Shown here: positions 57,009 through 64,000 of the stretch, piece after piece
Position numbering within the stretch: position 1 is the first letter of the stretch
Layout: each line of letters opens with the position of its first letter
NCBI GenBank assembly: GCA_028694115.1
Contig: JAQUUB010000015.1
Location: forward strand, 11,175 to 75,174
Reading direction: 5' to 3'
From: Lachnospiraceae bacterium
Lineage (GTDB): Bacteria > Bacillota_A > Clostridia > Lachnospirales > Lachnospiraceae
DNA length: 64,000 nucleotides
Program-made: the position numbers and the translations under genes
The notes under the pieces: model-generated
The model's input: only the letters and a program-made list of their open reading frames with translations
Databases searched by the model: none
Told to the model about the DNA's origin: nothing

Positions 57009-59302
57009 TCTTCAATACACATAATCCGATATTTCTTAACTCTAATCTATTCAGAAGAAATGAGATTAAGTTTGTAGAGCGTAATGATGACAGTTATTAC
57101 AGTACTTTGTATGCACTCTCTGATTTTGGAACATCTGGAGATAAAGGCGTTCGTATGCACGAGGATTATATGAAGAACTATTTCATTAGTCAGTATGGTG
57201 CAATTAAGGATATCGATTTTACACCAATCTTTGAGGAAATTATTGCAGCAGAAAGAGAGGTCGTTTCTGTTAATAAAACTGTTTCTGATGAGGTACTTAT
57301 TGTTGGAGAGGCAGAATTACAGGATGAAGTAGTGGAAGATACGGTTGGATTAGTATCTACCAATTCGACCTGGGAAACTGCACAGGAGATCAATCCAAAT
57401 GAGGACTTTACACCAGAAGGAAGCCAGAGTAGTGACTGTTTTTTCTATAAAGTAAATATACCGAAAAAAGGTGCTGTTCGTTTGACCGCAGTTTATACAC
57501 CAGGCAGAATTTGTACGGCCTATACCATTCAGGATAGTGATAAAAACAGCCTTTATGAAAATTATTTTGCTAATGGAGGAGATTTTGTAGGAAATAAACA
57601 AATTTCATCTTATATTTATTGTAATGACAATGAAATACTTTATATTACCATAAAACCGAAATTTGGTGGTATCGTTAGTGGTGTTGCATACAGGCTAGAG
57701 TACGACAATAGTGGGGTATGGGCTTCTAGAAGGAATAAAGATAGAAGTTCGGCAGATAATATTGAATTAAAAATTCCGGTGAACGGTTTTATAGATCAGC
57801 AATATAATCCTTATGATTTATTTAAAATAGATATAGCAGAGGATAGTAAATATTTTATAGAATTTAATGTGGATAATATTGAGTACGGTCCTTACAGATA
57901 TTTTCCATATGTAATTAAGAACGAAAATAATGAAAAAATTGATAGTTGTGATATAGGGGCAGGAAATACAACCAGAAAAGTCAACTTAAAAGCTGGTACA
58001 TATTATATCGAGGCGAATAGTTATGTTGGTAGTCATTCACCATATAAATTGACAATTTCAAAATCTTCTTCCTCAAGCAGTTCAACAAGCAAGAAAGCGC
58101 CAGTTTTCTATTGTAAAGGAATGAAAACAGACAGTAATGATAATTGTACATTGGAAATGCTGGACGGAAAGAAAGCAAACTTTTATGTAAAAAATGCAAA
58201 AGCGAAGGATGTTACTTGGTCTTCCAATGATGAATCAATTGCAACCATTAAAAAAGGCATAGTTAACCCTGTAAAAACAGGACGGGCAACGATTACGGCT
58301 AAACTTACCGATGGAACAGAATTTACATGTTTGGTTATAGTTGAAAAACCATACATTAATGAGAGTAGAATAAGTATAACAAAAGATATTGAGGCAACAT
58401 ATAAGTCTGTTTCACTCAATGGTCTTTTAGAAGGATCAGAAACCCCAGTATGGATCTCAAGTAGAACAAAGGTTGCAACTGTTGATTCAAATGGAAAAAT
58501 CACGCCAGTATCTGCAGGAAAGACGATTATTTCTACTTTAAGAAATAAAAAGAGATATAATATTCAAGTCACAATTTATGCTCCAGAAATGTATTGTAAA
58601 GGAATGAAAACAAACAGTAATAATAATTGTACATTGGAAATGCTGGACGGAAAGAAAGCAAACTTTATGGTAAAATATGCAAAAGCGAAGGATGTTACCT
58701 GGTCTTCCAGTGATGAATCAATTGCAACCATTAAAAAAGGCATAGTTACCCCTGTAAAAACAGGACGGGCAACGATTACGGCTAAACTTACCGATGGAAC
58801 AGAATTTACATGTTTGGTTATAGTTGAAAAACCATACATTAATGAGAGTAGAATAAGTATAACAAAAGATATTGAGGCAACATATAAGTCTGTTTCACTC
58901 AATGGTCTTTTAGAAGGATCAGAAACTCTAGTATGGGTCTCAAGTAAAACAAAGGTTGCAACTGTTGATTCAAATGGAAAAATCACACCAGTATCTGCAG
59001 GAAAGACGATTATTTCTACTTTAAGAAATAAAAAGAGATATAATATTCAAGTCACAATTTATGCTCCAGAAATTGTACATTCGAAAACGAATGAACTTAT
59101 AGTTGGAGAAACAAAAACGTTAAAACTTAAAGGTGCATCCACGCAGCTAAAGGTTACCAGCTCTGATCCATCAGTTATATATATTCAAAATAACACAAGA
59201 ACAAAGTTAAAAGGATTAAAAGAAGGTACTTCTACAATAACCATCGAAAATGAGGGACAGACGCTCACATATGATATGGTTGTAGTCAGTAAGAAAAAGT
59301 AA
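56945..59302 (+). pseudogene. Fusion of AAA15 ATPase C-terminus with a bacterial Ig-like surface protein
   Basis: The frame opens after a TAA at 56942 and reads NIFHNDDINIHHAQLIFNTH then NPIFLNSNLFRRNEIKFVER and YALSDFGTSGDKGVR, ending in AIKDIDFTPIFEEI at about 57245; this is the C-terminal end of the AAA15 ATPase. It passes in frame into a surface protein: a PPC-like domain (about 57355-58050), a Ser/Lys linker, two almost identical 161-residue modules with BIG2-like strands (WSSNDESIATIKKGIVNPVK) and a final partial Ig-like domain. No signal peptide remains, so the surface protein is unlikely to be exported. A TTG at 57107 could start a shorter product. Confidence 0.7.
58108..59073 (+). 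repeat. Tandem 483-bp duplication coding for Ig-like modules
   Basis: Units 58108-58590 and 58591-59073 are nearly identical over 483 bases each (161 codons) with only a handful of differences, such as N versus S before DESIAT. Such high identity points to recent duplication or gene conversion inside the surface-protein gene. Confidence 0.9.
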
Positions 59303-59339
59303 ACGGTAAAATCAGGCCTTGTGTAAATATTGAATTTGA

Positions 59340-59381
59340 GAACGGGAATGTATGATTGATATCATATGTTTCCGTTTCTTT
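59340..59381 (+). terminator. Hairpin after the surface-protein pseudogene
   Basis: ACGGGAATGTATGA and TCATATGTTTCCGT form an imperfect stem around TTGATA, followed by TTCTTTG. It is a plausible terminator. Confidence 0.55.
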
Positions 59382-59460
59382 GTGCGCCCAGCATAGGCAC
59401 AATCTTAAGGGTTAAAGTCCCTAGTCTGCCCTAGTAGTGGGAAACACACTTATTGTAGTA
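59382..59460 (+). mobile_element. Group II intron 5' remnant
   Basis: GTGCGCCCAGCATAGGCAC begins like the 5' end of bacterial group II introns (GTGCG start). It continues with AAGGGTTAAAGTCCCT and CCCTAGTAGTGGG blocks that I associate with domain I. It breaks off after about 80 bases, and no reverse transcriptase or domain V is present. It therefore looks like a truncated end of an intron, recognised from memory of the family rather than by a covariance search. Confidence 0.5.
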
Positions 59461-59465
59461 ATATT

Positions 59466-59600
59466 TCGAGGTCCGGCATGAATCCAAAGACGCTTCAGTA
59501 CCTTATGGGGCATTCTGATATTAGTGTTACACTCAATACCTATACGCATGTGAAATTTGAGGATGCGAAGGAAGAGATGGCTAGATTAAAAGTAATTTAA
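59466..59600 (+). pseudogene. Tyrosine integrase, C-terminal remnant
   Basis: From about 59466 the frame reads SGMNPKTLQYLMGHSDISVT then LNTYTHVKFEDAKEEMARLK and a stop. The LMGHSDISVT..TYTHV block with the catalytic Tyr is the end of Tn916/phage-type site-specific recombinases. Everything upstream is missing and replaced by the intron remnant. It marks the former end of an integrative element. Confidence 0.85.
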
Positions 59601-60145
59601 AATACGCAAAAAAAGGCGAGGTTTAAAACACAAATTTTTATACCGATTGGTGACTAAAGTATGCCAAAATATACTAAAGTATGCCACCAAGACGCTTTTT
59701 GAAAAGGGCTACAAAGCCCGTAAATACAAGGAAAACGAGGATTTTAAAGGGATGATAAAAATACTTTTCGTCTGCCACGGCAGGATACCAACTTATAGGT
59801 GGGAAGGCTGATAAAATAAGGATTTTTTGATTATTTGATGAAATTTACAACTAATTTACAACTTTTGAAAGATGCTCTGATACGATGTGAAATGGATTAT
59901 GATGTTGAGTAAAGACTGCGTAGAAAATCAAGATTACTAAAAACAAATGAAGGGCATAATATTGTATGCAATAGAAAATGGTTTAAAACAGTGGACAGAA
60001 GTGGATTTACTGGAGGTAAAAAAATTTCAAGATAAAAATAAAAGCTAAGGTTCAGTAGGTTAAACAGCTGGATCTTTTTTTTAAAAGTAAGTAAAGTAAG
60101 CATTTAATGAATTACTACATTATGGTAAATTATACCATTATATAA
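59601..60145 (+). other. Element-end region with short repeats, no gene
   Basis: Downstream of the integrase remnant lie the repeats ACTAAAGTATGCCA (twice within 59654-59690), a GGGCTacaaAGCCC hairpin near 59707, a CTGCCacGGCAG hairpin near 59772, and TTTACAACTAATTTACAACTTT near 59843. Such words are common at the att end of integrase-driven elements. I see no tRNA and no coding sequence. Any att core cannot be fixed without the other end. Confidence 0.4.
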
Positions 60146-60174
60146 TTGAAATACAGAATACCAAGATATATAAT
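60146..60174 (+). promoter_or_regulatory. Promoter left of the IS, original promoter of the BspA-like gene
   Basis: TTGAAA (60146-60151), 17-base spacer, TATAAT (60169-60174). Without the IS the ribosome binding site of the surface-protein gene would follow about 30 bases downstream of this -10 box. Confidence 0.7.
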
Positions 60175-60303
60175 GGTGTAATAAGTTAAAAGAAGTAGCG
60201 TGCCAGATAGTGTCAAGTAAGCTATGAAAAAACTGAGTCAAAAAAATAAGGCTCAAATGAACCTTGAAAACTGTAGATATTAATAATAAATACCTCTCCG
60301 AGG

Positions 60304-60416
60304 GCTTAGGGCCTGCCCTAAGTACCCGCAAGGGACTTGTCCCTTGACCCATTACGGGCTTTGCCCGAACCCATCCTCGCCGGAAGGCAGGAAAAGGGCG
60401 CAGTTGCCCCTTTTCT
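60304..60416. repeat. Array of four GC-rich hairpins in the IS tail
   Basis: Four stems in a row: CTTAGGGC/GCCCTAAG (60305-60322), CAAGGGAC/GTCCCTTG (60329-60346), CGGGC/GCCCG (60355-60367) and GAAAAGGG/CCCTTTTC (60391-60415). The region is far richer in G+C than the window. Arms are symmetric, so either strand can fold. It lies in the IS between the left end and the transposase stop. Confidence 0.8.
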
Positions 60417-60524
60417 GCATAAATAGGATAATCCGTGAACCTTAGGTCAAGGAACTTTCGCGGCATATCCTCGTGCGATGCACTGTGGTATTCCACGGTT
60501 TCCTTGACAACGGTTCCGCTCCTT

Positions 60525-61976
60525 TTAGGCAGTAGACTGATTTTGCATATTTAAAATAGTCTGTTGACCAAGGAAAATAAGAAGTTGCCACTTTCCGGGC
60601 ATATTGCTAGCACCTTTAAGCAGCTCTACATCATTAAGAACCTTGTAACCAGCGTGTTTGTGGGGACGAAGAAAGTTATAATAAGCAACCCACAATGCTA
60701 AATCATAGTTGGCGATGTTATCAAATCCGTTGGTAGGTCTGTAAGAAACCTTGTAGGTACGGTTCAGTCTTTCAATCATCTGTTTGTATGGTCGAAATTC
60801 TTTGGATACTTCATCGTCGTTGGTAAGTCCAATTACCTGGGTGATATCGAACTTAAATTGGTCTCCAAATTCTCGGAAGAACTGTTGTGCAGCTAGAGGA
60901 TAGGCACTGTAACCGTCGGCAATGAATTTAAAGTGTTCAGGAAGTTCCAAAAGATTTTTAAAAGCCATTCGCATGGCAAGAATACAAGGTCCAACCCCAC
61001 GATTATCTGATACCTGATAACCAATGATAGACCGGCTGGCAGCATCCATAATGAACCAGATATAAGCTTTGATACCACGTATTTTAATGTAAGTCTCATC
61101 AGCAGTGAATACCTTGCCAGTACCATAGTCGTGGTTGTCAACGAAAGGCTTAATACAGATAGCGGCAGACTTGCAGTAGTTCGCGATACTCTGGTGAGAG
61201 ATGTCGATGTTATAAAGATCTTTCAGCGCATGCTTGGTTTTCCTGAGAGAAAGCCCAAGATTCACGTGCAGAGTAAGACACAAAGACATAGTATTAGCAT
61301 CAAACTTGGTGAATTTTAAGGAAGATGCATTCTTAGGAAGAGAGTTTAAATCCATCTTAAAGAAATCTATCGTAAATTCGTGATAAATGTAATGGAGTTT
61401 ATATTTATTTTTGCTGTAATCTTCATCAAGATGCCGTTTATCAACTTTTTTGAGATTATGAAGATAGTAAGGGCATTTTGGATTCACGCACTTATGTATG
61501 ATGAAGTGTTTACGGTCTTTCTTATGAACAAGGTTGTGAGTACAATGGGGACATTTTAAGATTGTAGTCTTTGAAAAACGATTATCCTTTGTTGGAGAAA
61601 AATGAGACTGACAGACCTTGCATAAAACCTGGCTTTTCTTTTTACCATCATTCCACATGAGGTATTGGACAGGAGCACTACAGGCAGGGCAATGGCAACT
61701 CTCAGGTATATCGCATTCTACCCGACGAAATACAGGCTTAATAGTCTTGCCATAGTGATGCTGATAGTAAGATATAAGATCTTTCCAATTCCAGTCTTGC
61801 ATATAAGATATGATTTTAGGAAGTTCATCAATCTTAAACTTTTGATATTTGGGAGAATGAGAATCATCGAAAGCCCACTGCTTAAGCGGAATGTATCTAC
61901 AGATAAAGTTAATAAGCCAGCAAATTTGTTTATGTTGGTATTGAATAAGTTGAATTAAATACGATATAATGTCCAT
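60525..61976 (-). CDS. DDE transposase (IS6/IS240-like, with zinc ribbons)
   Basis: The 483-residue protein has two Cys-rich zinc-binding segments in its first half (CPACSAP...CKVCQSHF and CPHCTHN...CVNPKCPYY), a helix-turn-helix-like part (SLRKTKHALKDLYNIDISHQ), then an IS240-type DDE catalytic domain: first Asp in FTADETYIKIRG, second in FIADGYSAYP, and the Glu in KQMIERLNRTYKV. It is longer than classical IS6 transposases (about 230 residues) because of the zinc-ribbon half. The start at 61976 follows a GAAAGG site. The frame is intact. Confidence 0.9.
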   Translation of the reverse strand: MDIISYLIQLIQYQHKQICWLINFICRYIPLKQWAFDDSHSPKYQKFKIDELPKIISYMQDWNWKDLISYYQHHYGKTIKPVFRRVECDIPESCHCPACSAPVQYLMWNDGKKKSQVLCKVCQSHFSPTKDNRFSKTTILKCPHCTHNLVHKKDRKHFIIHKCVNPKCPYYLHNLKKVDKRHLDEDYSKNKYKLHYIYHEFTIDFFKMDLNSLPKNASSLKFTKFDANTMSLCLTLHVNLGLSLRKTKHALKDLYNIDISHQSIANYCKSAAICIKPFVDNHDYGTGKVFTADETYIKIRGIKAYIWFIMDAASRSIIGYQVSDNRGVGPCILAMRMAFKNLLELPEHFKFIADGYSAYPLAAQQFFREFGDQFKFDITQVIGLTNDDEVSKEFRPYKQMIERLNRTYKVSYRPTNGFDNIANYDLALWVAYYNFLRPHKHAGYKVLNDVELLKGASNMPGKWQLLIFLGQQTILNMQNQSTA

Positions 61977-62152
61977 GGGCGTTGACCTTTCTATACGGAT
62001 AATTGTGTTGTGGTGATTCAATTATACTGGTTTTTAGGAGGTCAATGCTTTTTTGTTTGAAAAAGTTTTGTAATCCTTGAAAATATAAGGTTTGTAAATA
62101 AAAAAAGGTAGTGAAAACTTGACACTACCGCGTGCCAAGGAGGGAGTAGAAT

Positions 62153-64000
62153 ATGATTAAAAGAATCATGGTTATAGCAATTGCACTAAGTCTTATCTTT
62201 TCATCAACGCAAGTAAATGCTGCAGAATATAAGCAAAAAGGAATAGAGGAATTAGATTGTAAGGAAACAAATGAAATATCCGTAACTTCGGAAATTAAGT
62301 CTGTTCCAGAAGTATACAGTGGTGTTTACAAAGGATTAACGTGGTCTATTGATTCAAATGGACTTCTACTTATTTCGGGTACTGCAACAGAGAGATTTGA
62401 CACTAAGTTTTGCTGGACAACTTATCTAGCAGATGAAACAAGTGTACCATATACAAAAATAAAAGTGAGTGTGACAAGGGATAAGATATATAGTACTGAG
62501 GGATGGTTTACAAATACCACAGCAACAAATATTGATTTAAGTGATTTTGATACAACTAATGTAATAAATATGAGTTCAATGTTTAATAATTGTTTTAGTT
62601 TAAAAGAAATTAATCTAAGTAATTTTAATACAAGCAACGTAACAAATATGAAGATGATGTTTGACTCTTGTCAAAACCTAAAAAATTTGAATATCAGTAA
62701 TTTTGATACAAGCAATGTAATAGATATGTCGCATATGTTTGGCAGTTGTTTTAGCTTGACAAGTTTGGATATCAGTAATTTTAAAACAAGTAATGTAACA
62801 GATATGAGTTGTATGTTTTATAGTTGCAGAAGTGTAACAAAGTTGGATGTAAGTAATTTTAAAACAAGTAATGTAACAAATATGTTTTTTATGTTTTTTG
62901 GATGTGGTGTAACAGAGTTGGACGTAAGTAATTTTGATACAAGTAAAGTAACAAATATGAGTGGGATGTTTGCATGTGGTGTAACAGAGTTGGACGTAAG
63001 TAATTTTGATACAAGTAAAGTAACGAATATGAGTGGGATGTTTGAATGTGGTGTAACGGAGTTGGACGTAAGTAATTTTAATACAAGCAAAGTAACCGAT
63101 ATGAGTTGTATGTTTGTCTGTGAACGCCTAAAAAGTTTGGATATCAGTAATTTTGATACAAGTAATGTAACAGATATGAGTCAGATGTTTTGGAATATAA
63201 GCTTGACAAGTTTGGATATTAGTAATTTCGACATGAGCAAGGTGAATGTAGCAGTGGCTATGTTCGATGAATGTCAATTTACTAAACTAAAAACACCTAG
63301 AAACTGTTCTATTGAAGTGAGTTTACCCAAAACAATGTATGATATCAATGGTACAGCTTACTCGTATTTACCATTAAATCAAACAGCCGGATTCTGGATT
63401 GCAACGGATAAAGATAGTTGCCCAAAAGAGTCGACGATATTAAATAAAGAATCTTATCAATTTAAAATAACAGATAAAGATGGAAATGCAATCAATGGGG
63501 CTACAGTTACCTTGGGAGATACAAGTAAGAAAATAGGTGCAGATGGAAAGACTGAATTTCCTGCCAGCATTTCTGTTCCTAATACTTTAAAAGTAGAGAA
63601 AATAGGATATATTAGTTTATCAGAACCAAGTTATCAGCCCGAAACAGAAAAGCTGAATACGGTACAAATATATAAAGAAGGCGAAAATCTTCACACGATA
63701 AAGAAGGCGATATATAGTTATGGTTGTGTAAATTTATGTAAGAATGCAAAAAAAATAAGTACTAGTGCATTGAATGTTTTAGGATTTAATATTATCTGTA
63801 GTACGATTGGAGATCAGGATACTATAGCTAAATATCAACTACGGCAAAATAGCACATTAATAAAAGAATCCAACAATGGAGTATTTAATGGATTAAAAAC
63901 AAATCAATTTAGCTTGGGTGGTAATGTCTATATCAGAGTAATTGGAACCGATGGAATGATTGTGGATACCCCGATTAAGCTTGAACTTGTAGCAGATGGA
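62153..64000 (+). CDS. BspA-like leucine-rich-repeat surface protein (runs off the window end)
   Basis: From the ATG at 62153 the frame is open to the window end (616 codons). It starts with a signal peptide (MVIAIALSLIFSSTQVNA, then AE). From about residue 120 to 365 come some ten repeats of 22-25 residues with the core SNFDTSNVTNMSxMFxxC, the DUF285/BspA-type LRR. A KxTDxxGNAINGATVTLGDT domain follows, like a CnaB/carboxypeptidase-regulatory fold. AAGGAGGG precedes the start. It is likely exported and cell-surface attached, binding host or plant polymers or other cells. The IS lies directly upstream, so expression may be altered. Confidence 0.88.
   Translation, partial: MIKRIMVIAIALSLIFSSTQVNAAEYKQKGIEELDCKETNEISVTSEIKSVPEVYSGVYKGLTWSIDSNGLLLISGTATERFDTKFCWTTYLADETSVPYTKIKVSVTRDKIYSTEGWFTNTTATNIDLSDFDTTNVINMSSMFNNCFSLKEINLSNFNTSNVTNMKMMFDSCQNLKNLNISNFDTSNVIDMSHMFGSCFSLTSLDISNFKTSNVTDMSCMFYSCRSVTKLDVSNFKTSNVTNMFFMFFGCGVTELDVSNFDTSKVTNMSGMFACGVTELDVSNFDTSKVTNMSGMFECGVTELDVSNFNTSKVTDMSCMFVCERLKSLDISNFDTSNVTDMSQMFWNISLTSLDISNFDMSKVNVAVAMFDECQFTKLKTPRNCSIEVSLPKTMYDINGTAYSYLPLNQTAGFWIATDKDSCPKESTILNKESYQFKITDKDGNAINGATVTLGDTSKKIGADGKTEFPASISVPNTLKVEKIGYISLSEPSYQPETEKLNTVQIYKEGENLHTIKKAIYSYGCVNLCKNAKKISTSALNVLGFNIICSTIGDQDTIAKYQLRQNSTLIKESNNGVFNGLKTNQFSLGGNVYIRVIGTDGMIVDTPIKLELVADG

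Larger units (their letters stand above)
60206..62129 (-). mobile_element. Complete insertion sequence, IS6/IS240-like DDE type, 1924 bp
   Basis: Terminal inverted repeats are GATAGTGTCAAGT at 60206 and, read from the other end, GGTAGTGTCAAGT at 62129 (12 of 13 match). The 8-bp sequence GCGTGCCA flanks both sides (60198-60205 and 62130-62137), a target-site duplication, as expected for IS6-type insertion. It holds one transposase gene and a 320-base GC-rich non-coding tail. Intact ends suggest a recent, possibly mobile copy. Confidence 0.88.

Noticed and set aside
59601..60145. A tRNA gene as attachment site for the integrase remnant
   Set aside because: I looked for a TTCGA/CCA-type tRNA end near the repeats on both strands and saw none.
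60104..60496. A 130-codon minus-strand frame left of the transposase
   Set aside because: It crosses the IS end and target duplication and reads through the hairpin array; no homology or ribosome binding site.
62500..63250. Regular 66-75-base repeats near the window end as a CRISPR array
   Set aside because: They encode BspA-type leucine-rich repeats in one long open frame; antisense frames with repeated VLKLLTSNS are shadows of them.

Overview
The window looks like chromosomal DNA of a low-GC, anaerobic, plant-fibre-degrading Clostridia, most likely a member of Lachnospiraceae (Clostridium cluster XIVa). The basis is gene content and style: pyruvate:ferredoxin oxidoreductase beside a flavodiiron protein, rubredoxin, a leucine T-box, a SpoIID-type protein, many Gram-positive AAGGAGG ribosome binding sites, and hemicellulose-sugar operons. 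No rRNA, tRNA or CRISPR array was found.

Layout. (1) 1-7615: a xylan/beta-glycan oligosaccharide locus. It has the 5' end of a GH43 enzyme, a polysaccharide deacetylase, an AraC regulator, a sugar ABC importer (binding protein plus two permeases) and a GH3 glycosidase. (2) 7759-18697: housekeeping and envelope genes, including a TSUP exporter, PadR/HAAS pair, MATE pump, beta-CASP hydrolase, DHFR, diguanylate cyclase, IlvE, a SpoIID-like protein and a LacI regulator. (3) 19076-29770: a mannan/galactomannan oligosaccharide operon. Cellobiose 2-epimerase, mannosylglucose phosphorylase (GH130), alpha-galactosidase (GH36), GH1, NUDIX, PHP, a serine hydrolase, ManA and a Gfo/Idh oxidoreductase run in one direction. 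The predicted route is Gal removal, mannobiose to Man-Glc, phosphorolysis to Man-1-P plus glucose, then ManA. (4) 29888-44491: a YtrA-type GntR/ABC operon, a T-box-controlled leuA, an AlbA_2/Schlafen-type protein, BioY under a BirA operator, rubredoxin, PFOR and flavodiiron protein. (5) 44678-55729: a large membrane protein, a RelA/SpoT-domain protein, a hydroxyacyl-CoA dehydrogenase, an SGNH-like protein and a TPR-DUF4037-DUF4125 fusion, with a broken AraC regulator and a broken esterase between them. (6) 55841-64000: an accessory, decaying region. It holds the remains of an AAA15/RloA-type ATPase fused to a bacterial Ig-like surface protein, a group II intron 5' remnant, the 3' end of a tyrosine integrase, a complete 1.9-kb IS with an 8-bp target duplication, and a BspA-type leucine-rich surface protein that runs off the window.

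The most notable observations concern decay and rearrangement. Two divergent neighbours (AraC/GyrI-type regulator and lipoprotein esterase) each carry one in-frame stop codon. A defence-type ATPase has lost its 5' end and its Walker B region and is fused to a surface protein. An IS sits exactly between a good promoter and the ribosome binding site of the BspA-like gene. Regulatory highlights are the Leu T-box, a BirA operator that contains the bioY -35 box, and a bipartite hairpin element repeated in the mannan operon that supplies the last codons of manA. I did not find a convincing wholly new multi-gene system.
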